DNA of 35,158 nt from Prevotella sp. UBA2850. GTDB taxonomy: Bacteria > Bacteroidota > Bacteroidia > Bacteroidales > Bacteroidaceae. The stretch is taken from contig DEFO01000049.1 of assembly GCA_002350805.1 (NCBI GenBank), forward strand, positions 1 to 35,158, given 5' to 3'. A program made the position numbers and the translations under genes. Positions 23,760 to 32,110 of the stretch are shown piece by piece; position 1 is the stretch's first letter, and the number at the start of each line of letters is the position of its first letter. Below the pieces are notes generated by a model. It saw only the letters and a program-made list of their open reading frames with translations, searched no databases and was not told the DNA's origin.

Positions 23760-26750
23760 ATGCGTCAGATAGTATTGTTGATAGTGGTATTGATGAGTTC
23801 GCTTCATGGTGTCGCCGAGACCTACGATGCCGTGAGGAAGGACTATAATGTGTCGCTGCTCGACATGCAGTCGGGACTGCCCAGCAATTCGGTGACCGAT
23901 ATGCTGGAAGACAGTTTCGGGTTTATCTGGATAGCCTCTGACGTAGGCGGTCTGGTGCGCTTCGACGGTTACTCGACCCTGCAGCTGGGTGTGGGAACGC
24001 CAGGACTCTCGTTGCGCAGCAGTTCGTGCCGCAGCCTCTGCGAGGACCGTTTCCACCGGTTGTGGATCAGCATGGAAGAGAGCACCGATGTGCTGGACCT
24101 CACCACGATGACACAACAGTCGGCGAAACGCCTGACGAGCGATGTGAAGACACAGACACAGCTGACCCGTCTGTTGTCGGCCCCCTCGATGCGCACCTTC
24201 TGCGACCGTGAGGGGAAGATATGGGTGATTACCGACCGTGAGGTCAGTTGTCTGCGCTTCGACGCCGACGGTCAGGTGGAGGACCTGCAGTCGATGACCT
24301 ACAGTTTCCGGCCCATCACCGTGGCTGCCGCCGATGTTGAGGGCGACGGCAGCCTGTGGGTGTCGGTCAACGGCGGCATCTACCGCTATGCCGTGACGCA
24401 CGGTAAGCTGGCGTGCACCGAGGCCTCGCCCACCTTGACAGCCCACGTTACGAACAAGTATGTCACCGATATCCTGCGGTGGGGCGACGAGCTGTGGGTA
24501 GGCACCAATGTGGGACTGCTGCGCTACGGACTGAAAGACGGCAGCATCACGAACTACCAGAAAGGCAGTGGCGAGGGCGATCTCTCGCATAACTTCGTGA
24601 CCTGTCTGGAGCTGTGGAACGACAACGAGTTGCTGGTGGGCACCCTGCTGGGCGTCAATATCTGGAACGGCCATGGCGGATTCCACAAATGGGACACCCA
24701 CAGTCCGACCACTCCGTTGAACAGCGATTTCGTGCATTGTCTGCTGGCCAGCCACGGGCTGTTGTGGGTGGGCACCGACAATGCAGGTGTGCTGCGCTTG
24801 ATTCCCCGCCAGCTCACCCTTCGCAACTTCGTCCATGAAGCATCGCAGCCAGCCAGTCTGTCGGCCGGCTGCGTCAATGCCATGTATATGCAGGCCGACG
24901 GCACGCTGTGGGTGGGCACCGTGGAAGGCGGACTCAACCGGCGGCAGGCCGACGGCAGCTCGTTTGTGCACTACACGACAGGCAACAGTGGGCTGACCCA
25001 CAACTCAGTATCGGCACTGGCTGCCGACCGCGACGGCCGGTTGTGGATAGGCACTTGGGGCGGCGGTGTGTGCGTGCTCGACATGAACCACCCTGACAAG
25101 GTGTATCCGCTGACGGTGCAGCCCACCTATCAGTACATCATCAACTATGTAGGCGCCTTGGCCTACGACCCCATCAACAATGGTCTTTGGATAGGAAGCA
25201 ACGGCGGTATTTACTTCTACCGCTTCGACACATGGCAGCTGGAAGAGCCCTACGAGGGATGCCGCGACGTGCGCGGCTGCATCGGTTCGCTGGTCGACAA
25301 GGACGGACAGCTGTGGATGGGCTGTCTGACCGGTTTGCGGAAAATCGACCTGACGTCGGGCCGCAACGGCAAGCGTCCGTTCCGCGTCACCGCCATGCAA
25401 TGGAAGCTAGACCGTCCGGAAAGTGGGATTGTAGACAAGATCACCTCGTTCTGTCAGGCCCACGACGGCACCATCTGGATGGGCAGCAACGGCTACGGGC
25501 TCTACAAACGCGTGGTGAACGGCGACGGCAAGGAGTCGTTTGTGTGTTATTCGATGGAGAACGGTCTTCCCAACAATGCCGTGAAAGGCGTGGTGGAAGG
25601 CTACAACGGTCATCTATGGGTAGCCACGACCAACGGCGTCTCCGCCTTCGACCCGCAGACCGGTATGTTCACCAACTATACCGAGCAAGACGGCTTTGTG
25701 TCGTCGCAGTTCTATTGGAATGCGCTGCTTTCCGACGGCAAGGGACATATCTACCTGGCCGCCGACAAAGGACTCACCGAGCTGACCGACCAGGCCCCGC
25801 AGCTGCCCTATGCCGGACACCTGCGGTTCACCAGTCTGTATGTGGACCACCAGCAGGTGAGTGCCGACGGCCGCATCCTGACCGAAGACATCAGCATTGC
25901 CCGCCGCATCCGTCTGCACGAGAGCAACAAGTCGTTTGTCATCGAGTTCTCGTCGCTCAACTACGGACATGAGCGGCAGGGCGTCTATTCATACCGTCTG
26001 CGCGGCTTCGACAGCAAGTGGATACAGCTGGAGCCCGGCGAGCATTCAGTGAGCTTCAGCCGTCTGCCGGCGGGCGACTACTGTCTGGAAGTGAAATACT
26101 GGTCGGGACTGACCACTGAGAGCCAGTATGTGAGCATCGACATCGACGTGGCGCCCTACTTCTGGAAGAGCTGGTGGTTTGTGGCCCTGTCGCTCATTGT
26201 GCTGGCCATGCTCGGCGCCTACCTCTACAAACGGCGTGTGGAGGTGCTGCGCAAGCGAGAGGCCGAGAAACTGATGAAACCCATCGAGAAGGTGCTGCGC
26301 GAGAGCGACAATCCCGGGCAGTTGCAGATGCGCATTCAGAGCATCCTGGACAACCAGCGTCGCTACAAGGAAAGCTCTGCCAAGAGTGTGCAGGCCGACA
26401 CCGAGGAGGTGAAGCGCAACTCGAAATCGTTTATGGAGCGTGTGATGGCCGTGATGGAGAAAAACTATATGGACTCCGAGTTCGATGTCAGTCAGTTCTG
26501 CGAGCAGATGGGTATGAGCCGCAGTCTGCTGGCCAAGCGGCTGAACGAGGAGACCGGCCAGAGCACCGCGCAGTTTATCCGCAACTACCGCCTCGACATA
26601 GCCCGTCAGTTGCTGAAAGACGGCTCCACCAACAGGAATATTGCCGAGATCGCTTTCAGCGTGGGCTTCAACGACCCCAAATACTTCACCCGTTGTTTCT
26701 CGAAGCTGTATGGGGTCAGCCCGTCGGCGCTGAGCAAGGAGAATGGATAG
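23760..26750 (+). CDS. Membrane regulator: propeller/Y_Y_Y sensor fused to AraC-type HTH
   Basis: This 996-residue protein starts with a signal anchor (MRQIVLLIVVLMSS). Two-component-regulator propeller repeats follow (about 25-690, many LWVGT/LWIGT units such as GTLWVGTVEGGL and GRLWIGTWGGG). A Y_Y_Y domain (about 700-790) and one transmembrane helix (about 800-825, WWFVALSLIVLAMLGAYLY) come next. A helical linker of about 70 residues leads to an AraC/HTH_18 DNA-binding domain (about 895-996; MSRSLLAKRLNEETGQ, IAEIAFSVGFNDPKYFTRCF). The periplasmic half is that of hybrid two-component sensors of sugar loci, yet histidine kinase, ATPase and receiver domains are all absent. Signal must pass straight through the membrane. 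An upstream in-frame TTG was rejected; AAAGGA precedes the ATG. Confidence 0.88.
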   Translation: MRQIVLLIVVLMSSLHGVAETYDAVRKDYNVSLLDMQSGLPSNSVTDMLEDSFGFIWIASDVGGLVRFDGYSTLQLGVGTPGLSLRSSSCRSLCEDRFHRLWISMEESTDVLDLTTMTQQSAKRLTSDVKTQTQLTRLLSAPSMRTFCDREGKIWVITDREVSCLRFDADGQVEDLQSMTYSFRPITVAAADVEGDGSLWVSVNGGIYRYAVTHGKLACTEASPTLTAHVTNKYVTDILRWGDELWVGTNVGLLRYGLKDGSITNYQKGSGEGDLSHNFVTCLELWNDNELLVGTLLGVNIWNGHGGFHKWDTHSPTTPLNSDFVHCLLASHGLLWVGTDNAGVLRLIPRQLTLRNFVHEASQPASLSAGCVNAMYMQADGTLWVGTVEGGLNRRQADGSSFVHYTTGNSGLTHNSVSALAADRDGRLWIGTWGGGVCVLDMNHPDKVYPLTVQPTYQYIINYVGALAYDPINNGLWIGSNGGIYFYRFDTWQLEEPYEGCRDVRGCIGSLVDKDGQLWMGCLTGLRKIDLTSGRNGKRPFRVTAMQWKLDRPESGIVDKITSFCQAHDGTIWMGSNGYGLYKRVVNGDGKESFVCYSMENGLPNNAVKGVVEGYNGHLWVATTNGVSAFDPQTGMFTNYTEQDGFVSSQFYWNALLSDGKGHIYLAADKGLTELTDQAPQLPYAGHLRFTSLYVDHQQVSADGRILTEDISIARRIRLHESNKSFVIEFSSLNYGHERQGVYSYRLRGFDSKWIQLEPGEHSVSFSRLPAGDYCLEVKYWSGLTTESQYVSIDIDVAPYFWKSWWFVALSLIVLAMLGAYLYKRRVEVLRKREAEKLMKPIEKVLRESDNPGQLQMRIQSILDNQRRYKESSAKSVQADTEEVKRNSKSFMERVMAVMEKNYMDSEFDVSQFCEQMGMSRSLLAKRLNEETGQSTAQFIRNYRLDIARQLLKDGSTNRNIAEIAFSVGFNDPKYFTRCFSKLYGVSPSALSKENG

Positions 26751-26966
26751 GAGCAGGACGCTCGATGGGGATATCGATGCGGCAAATCCACATCCTACGG
26801 GAAAGCATAATGCAAAATATTACAGTATGCTCCCCACCAATTCTTTAAGGTTAAAAAATCAGGACTCAAAGTAGCCTGGCGGTCAGAGAACTAGCAATGA
26901 CGCAAGCAGGTAAGCACTAAACACTGGAAAACACACGTTAATTCTCATCCTTTTGTGAGCAATTAG

Positions 26967-28292
26967 TTATTTGTAGATAAGTGTGATAAGGTTGTTTTCG
27001 GCGAAGATGTGCTGGGCCACTTGCTGGATTTGGGCGGGGGTGATGGCATCGATATGGTCGTAGAGGGAGGTGATGTCTTTCTCCCAGCCGTAGTGGAGGA
27101 AGCTTTTGCCGAAGTCGAGGGCGAACTGCTCGCGGTTGTCGCAGGCGACACCTATCTGTCCTTTGATTTGTTTCTTGGCTGCTTTCAGCTGGTTGTCGGT
27201 AAGGGGCTGCTGCATGAGGCGGTCGAGCTCGCGGCGGACTAGTTGCAGACAGCGTTGGGTGTCGTGGTGGTCGCAACCGAAATAGACGCACCAGAGACCG
27301 GTGTCGGCATAGCTGACCATGGTGCTTTCGACGGTGTAGACAAGGGCGTTGCGCTCGCGGAGCGACAGGTTGAGGCGTGCGTTCATGCCCGGTCCGCCCA
27401 GGATGTTGTTGAGCAGGTAGAGGGGCATGCGGCGCTCGTCGTGGATGGAGTAGGCGCGGCAGCCGGTGATGACATGCGTCTGGTGGGTCTGCATGTCGCG
27501 GATGATGGGTTGTGGGGTGGTGGATGGAAGACTGCTTGGACTTTCCAGTGGGTTGCTTGGGCTGTCCAGAAGGCTACTTGGGCTGTCCAGAGAGCTACTC
27601 TGGCTTTCCAGAAGGCTGCTCCAGTTGCGTGGAAGGCTGCTTTGGTTTTCAGCAATGATGCTTCCTTCCTTTGCTGTTGCCTTCTCCAACAGGCGTACCA
27701 GCCGTGGGAAGTTGACGTCGCCGTAGGCAAAGAAGATCATGTTGTCGGGACGGTAGTGGCGGCTGGTGAAACGACGGGCGTCGTCGGTGGTGTAAGCCAT
27801 CACTTGCTCGCGCGTACCTAAGATATTATGTCCGAGGGGATGGCCGCTGAAGATGATGTTCTCGAAATCGTCGAAGATCAGTTCGGCGGGCGTGTCGTTG
27901 TAGCTTTCTATCTCGTCGCAGATGACGGCTTTCTCTTTGTCGAGTTCGTGTTGCGGGTATGTGCTGTGGAGCACGATGTCGGTGAGCAGGTCGACGGCCC
28001 GTGGCAGATGCTCTTTGAGGATGGCGGCATAGTAGACTGTGCTCTCTTTGTTGGTAAAGGCATTGAGCTCGCCGCCGACACTCTCGAGGGCGTTCAGGAT
28101 GTGCCATGCGCGTCGGCGTGCGGTCCCCTTGAAGGTGACGTGCTCGCAGAAATGCGCCAGTCCCTCTTCGCCAGGCCGTTCGTTGCGTGTGCCGGCAGCG
28201 ATTTGCAGGCCGCAGTAGACCACCTGCGACTCAGAGGGCAGGTGGATGACGCGAAGTCCGTTGGCGAGGGTATGGGTGTTGTATTTGGTCAT
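26967..28292 (-). CDS. M16 family zinc peptidase with in-frame heptapeptide repeats
   Basis: This 441-residue insulinase-like (M16) protein has the inverted zinc motif HFCEH at 47-51 (His47, Glu50, His51). The distal acidic ligand lies in VICDEIESYND (Glu127 or Glu129). The second half-domain carries the family's LYLLNNILGGPGMNARLN and RERNALVYTVES. No signal peptide is visible, so it is probably cytoplasmic. It likely degrades short peptides or processes proteins. Residues about 209-258 are a Ser/Leu/Pro-rich insert built of heptapeptides such as SSLLDSP, encoded by a 21-bp tandem array. They sit in the linker between the two half-domains. Without them the length would be near the usual 405-415. 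Confidence 0.9.
   Translation of the reverse strand: MTKYNTHTLANGLRVIHLPSESQVVYCGLQIAAGTRNERPGEEGLAHFCEHVTFKGTARRRAWHILNALESVGGELNAFTNKESTVYYAAILKEHLPRAVDLLTDIVLHSTYPQHELDKEKAVICDEIESYNDTPAELIFDDFENIIFSGHPLGHNILGTREQVMAYTTDDARRFTSRHYRPDNMIFFAYGDVNFPRLVRLLEKATAKEGSIIAENQSSLPRNWSSLLESQSSSLDSPSSLLDSPSNPLESPSSLPSTTPQPIIRDMQTHQTHVITGCRAYSIHDERRMPLYLLNNILGGPGMNARLNLSLRERNALVYTVESTMVSYADTGLWCVYFGCDHHDTQRCLQLVRRELDRLMQQPLTDNQLKAAKKQIKGQIGVACDNREQFALDFGKSFLHYGWEKDITSLYDHIDAITPAQIQQVAQHIFAENNLITLIYK
27520..27666 (-). repeat. In-frame 21-bp tandem array in the M16 peptidase
   Basis: Seven 21-bp units start at 27520, 27541, 27562, 27583, 27604, 27625 and 27646. Most show CTNTCCAGAAGGCTNCTTGG on the plus strand, and the last is diverged. 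The period is exactly seven codons, so unit number can change without a frameshift. Confidence 0.9.
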
Positions 28293-28335
28293 TTGAACTG
28301 TTTTCTGTCATGGCTTGGCATTTTCGCCGAGCGGT

Positions 28336-28344
28336 GCAAAAGTA
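28336..28344 (-). promoter_or_regulatory. Promoter -7 element of the M16 peptidase
   Basis: The minus strand reads TACTTTTGC, matching TAnnTTTG, 44 bases before the start codon. Confidence 0.5.
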
Positions 28345-28397
28345 ATCATTAATTGCGAGAATCAAAAAGAAAAGGAAAACAAAAAGTTTGATTTTCG

Positions 28398-28427
28398 CTT
28401 GTATCATCAGAAAAATCATTATCTTTG
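28398..28427 (+). promoter_or_regulatory. Promoter of the sugar kinase
   Basis: CTTG (28398-28401) and TATCTTTG (28420-28427) are separated by 18 bases, close to the consensus arrangement. The ATG follows 28 bases later. Confidence 0.6.
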
Positions 28428-28455
28428 TGGCGCAATCAGAAAGAAAGAGTTTTTT

Positions 28456-29406
28456 ATGCGCAAGGTAATCGGTATTGGCGAGACGGTTCTCGACATTATA
28501 TTCCGCGGCGGCCAGCCCATCGGTGCTGTGCCGGGCGGCAGTGTGTTCAATGGCGTCATCTCATTGGGCCGTGCGGGAGTACCAGCCGCCTTTATCAGTG
28601 AGGCCGGCAACGACCGTGTGGGCGACACCATCGTGCAGTTCCTGAGGGAGAACGGCGTGAATGGCGACAATGTGAACCGCTATCCCGACTCCAAGTCGCC
28701 CATCTCGCTGGCCTTTCTCGATGAGAACAACGATGCCGACTACATTTTCTATAAGGACCATCCTCACGACCAGTTGGACTTCGTCTATCCCGACGTGCAG
28801 CCCGACGATATTGTGATGTACGGCTCTTTCTATGCCGTCAATCCCGTCATCCGTCCGCAGGTGCATGGTTTTCTGGAGTATGCCAAGCAGCGGGGCGCCA
28901 TTCTGTACTACGATGTGAACTTTCGTCCCAGTCACCGTAACGACCTGATGAAGGTGACGCCCAACATCCTGGAGAACCTGGAGCTGGCCGATGTGGTGCG
29001 GGGCAGTAACGAGGACTTCATGGTGATGTTCAAGAAAGACGACTGCGACAAGGTGTATAATGCCGAGATCTCGTTCTATTGCAAGAAGTTCATCTATACA
29101 CAAGGCGTGCGACCCGTGGAGCTGCGCGCCGAGGGCCTGCGCAAGAGCTATCCCATCATCGCCACCGAGACGGTGAGCACCATCGGCGCCGGCGATAACT
29201 TTAATGCCGGTCTGGTGTATGGCATGATGAAATACGGCATCACCCGCGAGGTGATCGACCGTGGCCTGACCGTTGACGAGTGGGACAAGGTGATACATTG
29301 TGCCCAGCTCTTCTCGGCCAACTGCTGCAAGAGCATCAGTAACTCGATAGACAAGGAGTTTGGAGAGGAGATGAAAGGAGGCCTAGGAAAGCCTAGGACA
29401 ACCTAG
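28456..29406 (+). CDS. PfkB-family carbohydrate kinase
   Basis: This 316-residue cytoplasmic kinase is of the ribokinase/PfkB fold. The N-terminal VIGIGETVLDIIF and GGSVFNGVISLGRAGV form the substrate-binding region. The catalytic motif GAGDNFNAG starts at residue 244, with Asp247 the expected base. Fructose or a related sugar is likely, but the substrate cannot be fixed by eye. The ATG at 28456 is chosen because the promoter lies just upstream and family similarity starts there; the frame stays open far upstream. The last residues (GGLGKPRTT) and the TAG stop are encoded by a 10-bp repeat array, so the natural C-terminus may have been replaced. Confidence 0.88.
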   Translation: MRKVIGIGETVLDIIFRGGQPIGAVPGGSVFNGVISLGRAGVPAAFISEAGNDRVGDTIVQFLRENGVNGDNVNRYPDSKSPISLAFLDENNDADYIFYKDHPHDQLDFVYPDVQPDDIVMYGSFYAVNPVIRPQVHGFLEYAKQRGAILYYDVNFRPSHRNDLMKVTPNILENLELADVVRGSNEDFMVMFKKDDCDKVYNAEISFYCKKFIYTQGVRPVELRAEGLRKSYPIIATETVSTIGAGDNFNAGLVYGMMKYGITREVIDRGLTVDEWDKVIHCAQLFSANCCKSISNSIDKEFGEEMKGGLGKPRTT

Positions 29407-29461
29407 GAAACTCTAGGAAGACCTTGGAAAGCCTAGGAAACCCTAGGAAGGCCTAGGAGAT
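29382..29461. repeat. Eight-unit 10-bp tandem array
   Basis: Eight consecutive 10-bp units, most of them CCTAGG plus AA and two variable bases, run from 29382 to 29461 without slippage. The hexamer CCTAGG is itself palindromic. The stop codon of the sugar kinase (29404-29406) is the TAG of the third unit. Confidence 0.9.
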
Positions 29462-29497
29462 AGCTTGAATTAATAACCAAAAACATCAATAAAAAAC

Positions 29498-30697
29498 ATG
29501 ATCGAAATTACAAGCAACATCTTTTATGTAGGTGTAAACGACCGTAACAAAAACCTATTCGAGGGCTTGTGGCCCCTGCCCAATGGCGTCAGTTATAACT
29601 CTTACCTGATAGACGACGAGAAGGTGTGCCTCATCGACACGGTGGAGGTGGACTTCTTCGTGCCTTACATTAAGAATATACAAGAGGTGATAGGCGACCG
29701 TCCTATCGACTATCTGGTGATCAACCACATGGAGCCCGACCACAGCGGCTCGCTGGCCCTGATCAAGAAATATTATCCCGACGTGAAGATCATCGGCAAC
29801 AAGAAGACCTTTGGCATGATGCAGGGCTTCTATGGCATTGACGGCGACCAGGTGGAGGTGAAGAACGGCGACACCCTGGAGCTGGGCAGCCACACGCTGA
29901 GCTTCGTGCTCACCCCGATGGTGCACTGGCCCGAGACGATGGTGACCCTGTGCGACTGCAAGGGCGAGAAGAATGTGCTCTTCTCGGGCGATGCCTTCGG
30001 CTGCTTCGGTGCCTTGAACGGCGGCATTGTGGATGCAGAGATCAACTGCGACACCTTCTGGCTGGAGATGGTACGTTACTATTCGAACATCGTGGGCAAA
30101 TACGGCACTCCCGTGCAGAACGCGCTGAAGAAACTGGCCGGTGTGAAGCTCGACTATATCTGCGCTACCCATGGACCGGTGTGGCACGAGTATATTGAGA
30201 AGGTCATCGGCATGTACGACCAGATGAGCCGTTACGAGACCGAAGAAGGACTCGTGATTTGCTACGGAACGATGTATGGCAACACCGAGCGTGCCGCCGA
30301 GGTGATTGCCCGTGCTGCCTCGCAGGCCGGTGTGAAGAACATCGTGATGTATAACGTGTCGAAGACCCACCACTCGTATATCATCCGCGACGTGTTCCGT
30401 TACCGCGGACTGATTGTCGGTGCGCCGACCTATAACACCGGCCTCTATCATGAGATGGACGTGCTGCTGAGCGAGCTGGCCGGCAAGGACATCAAGGGTA
30501 ACCACCTGCTGGGCTGGTTCGGTTCGTTCGGATGGGCCAGCAAGGCAGTCGCCGAGATACAGAAGTGGAACGACGAGCGCCTGCACTTCGAGGCCGTTGG
30601 CGAGCCAGTGGAGATCAAACAAAGCCTTACCGCAGAGACCTTTGCACAGTGCGAGGCCCTAGGACGTGCCATGGCCGCGCGTCTGAAAGGCGAATAA
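29498..30697 (+). CDS. FprA-family A-type flavodiiron protein
   Basis: This 399-residue flavodiiron protein reduces oxygen to water or nitric oxide to nitrous oxide, protecting anaerobes. The N-terminal metallo-beta-lactamase domain carries the diiron ligands HMEPDH (77-82: His77, Glu79, Asp81 and His82), then His in MVHWPETM, Asp in FSGDAFG and His in CATHGPVWH. The C-terminal flavodoxin domain starts near residue 250 with the FMN loop YGTMYGNTERAAE. There is no extra rubredoxin domain, so a separate electron donor is needed. The symporter gene follows after 27 bases and may be cotranscribed. Confidence 0.95.
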   Translation: MIEITSNIFYVGVNDRNKNLFEGLWPLPNGVSYNSYLIDDEKVCLIDTVEVDFFVPYIKNIQEVIGDRPIDYLVINHMEPDHSGSLALIKKYYPDVKIIGNKKTFGMMQGFYGIDGDQVEVKNGDTLELGSHTLSFVLTPMVHWPETMVTLCDCKGEKNVLFSGDAFGCFGALNGGIVDAEINCDTFWLEMVRYYSNIVGKYGTPVQNALKKLAGVKLDYICATHGPVWHEYIEKVIGMYDQMSRYETEEGLVICYGTMYGNTERAAEVIARAASQAGVKNIVMYNVSKTHHSYIIRDVFRYRGLIVGAPTYNTGLYHEMDVLLSELAGKDIKGNHLLGWFGSFGWASKAVAEIQKWNDERLHFEAVGEPVEIKQSLTAETFAQCEALGRAMAARLKGE

Positions 30698-30724
30698 ATA
30701 AATACACACCTTATCTCTCTTACA

Positions 30725-31894
30725 ATGAAAACACTTCGCATAGGGCTGCTGCCCCGAATACTGATTGCCATTGTGCTGGGCATCATGCTCGGCAACCTGC
30801 TCACCTTGCCGCTGGTACGACTGTTTGTGACGTTCAACAGCATCTTCAGCCAGTTCCTGGGCTTTATGGTGCCGCTGATTATCGTCGGGCTGGTGACACC
30901 GGCCATCGCCGATATCGGGCATGGCGCAGGGAAACTGCTCTTAGCGACGGTGGCAGTGGCCTATGCAGACACCGTGCTGGCAGGACTGTTGTCCTACGGC
31001 ACGGGTTCGTTCTTCTTTCCTGGAATGATTTCCGGTGTGGGCGGTATTGCCGATGTCAGCAAGCCCGAGAACATGACGCCCTTCTTCGAGATTAAGATTC
31101 CTGCCTTGCTCGACGTGATGAGTGCCCTTGTGCTGTCGTTTATGATGGGATTGGGCATCGCGTTCAGCAAGGGTCGTGTGCTGCGGGGTGCTTTTCAAGA
31201 GTTCCACGACATTGTGGCGGGTGTCATTACCAAGGTGCTCATTCCGCTGCTGCCTATTTATATCTTTGGCATCTTCCTTGAGATGACCTTCACCGGACAG
31301 GCCTTCCATATTGTGATGGTGTTTGCACAGATTATTATTGTCATCTTCGTGCTCCACACCTTCGTGCTGCTGTATGAGTTCCTGATAGCCGGAGCCGTCG
31401 TGAAAAAGAACCCCCTGCGGTTGCTGTTAAACATGCTGCCAGCCTATTTCACCGCCCTGGGCACCAGTTCGTCGGCAGCCACCATTCCGGTGACGCTTGA
31501 GCAGACTCGTAAGAATGGGGTGAGTGAGGATATTGCGGGCTTCACCGTGCCGTTATGTGCCACCATCCACATGTCGGGCTCGATGATGAAGATCACGGCC
31601 TGCGCCCTGACGGTATGTCTGATGAGCGGCTTGCCTCACAATTTCGGCTTGTTTCTGAACTTCATGTTGGTGCTGGCCGTCTGCATGGTGGCCGGTCCGG
31701 GCGTTCCTGGCGGTGCCATCATGGCAGCACTGGGGCCTTTGGCTTCCATTCTTGGCTTTGACGCAGAGCAACAGGCACTGATGATCGCCCTCTATATCGC
31801 CATGGACTCTTTCGGTACAGCCTGTAATGTGACTGGCGACGGAGCCATCGCACTGGTCATTGACAAGTGGTTCCAAGTGAGAAGTGACAAGTGA
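30725..31894 (+). CDS. Dicarboxylate/amino acid:cation symporter
   Basis: This 389-residue inner-membrane protein is of the DAACS (SDF/GltP-like) family and imports dicarboxylates or acidic or neutral amino acids with sodium or protons. It has about eight hydrophobic helices. The serine-rich re-entrant loop GTSSSAATIPVTLEQ and IHMSGSMMK are conserved, as is the last core motif (AMDSFGTACNVTGDGAIAL), which replaces the more usual D-R-x-R-T-x-x-N-V. The missing arginine equivalent suggests an uncharged or dicarboxylic substrate rather than aspartate. The final WFQVRSDK and the stop come from AAGTGA repeats. Confidence 0.88.
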   Translation: MKTLRIGLLPRILIAIVLGIMLGNLLTLPLVRLFVTFNSIFSQFLGFMVPLIIVGLVTPAIADIGHGAGKLLLATVAVAYADTVLAGLLSYGTGSFFFPGMISGVGGIADVSKPENMTPFFEIKIPALLDVMSALVLSFMMGLGIAFSKGRVLRGAFQEFHDIVAGVITKVLIPLLPIYIFGIFLEMTFTGQAFHIVMVFAQIIIVIFVLHTFVLLYEFLIAGAVVKKNPLRLLLNMLPAYFTALGTSSSAATIPVTLEQTRKNGVSEDIAGFTVPLCATIHMSGSMMKITACALTVCLMSGLPHNFGLFLNFMLVLAVCMVAGPGVPGGAIMAALGPLASILGFDAEQQALMIALYIAMDSFGTACNVTGDGAIALVIDKWFQVRSDK

Positions 31895-31930
31895 GAAGTG
31901 ACAAGTGTGATTACCTTTGAACCTTGAATT
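31870..31930. repeat. Composite repeat at the symporter 3' end
   Basis: TTCCAAGTGA begins an AAGTGAG/C heptamer run, then GATTACCTTTGAACC and a TTGAA remnant follow. The unit matches the copy at 22339-22386 almost base for base. It contains the symporter stop codon (31892-31894). Confidence 0.88.
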
Positions 31931-32011
31931 TTTGGAGCAGCGAGCGCCAACAAGTTTGCTTGATTGGCTGAGTCGTGACAAAAATCATGGCCTGTAAGGA
32001 CATAACCTGGA

Positions 32012-32110
32012 ACTTTTTTAGGAGTGTAGGAGTATTGTCTACACTCCTAAAAAACTTCTCACTTCTCACTTGTCACTTAGATAAGCTTGTCACTTGGACA
32101 AACTTCTCAC
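32012..32110. repeat. Repeat cluster overlapping the TlpA-like gene end
   Basis: Octamer motifs (GGAGTGTAGGAG, then TGTCTACACTCC) are followed by an inverted AAGTGAG/C run. Bases 32054-32095 are the exact reverse complement of 23485-23526. The TlpA-like stop codon (32090-32092) lies within the run. Confidence 0.88.

Noticed and set aside
26751..26966. Possible small gene or terminator between the regulator and M16 peptidase
   Set aside because: No frame with a credible start and no clear stem followed by T residues was found on either strand.
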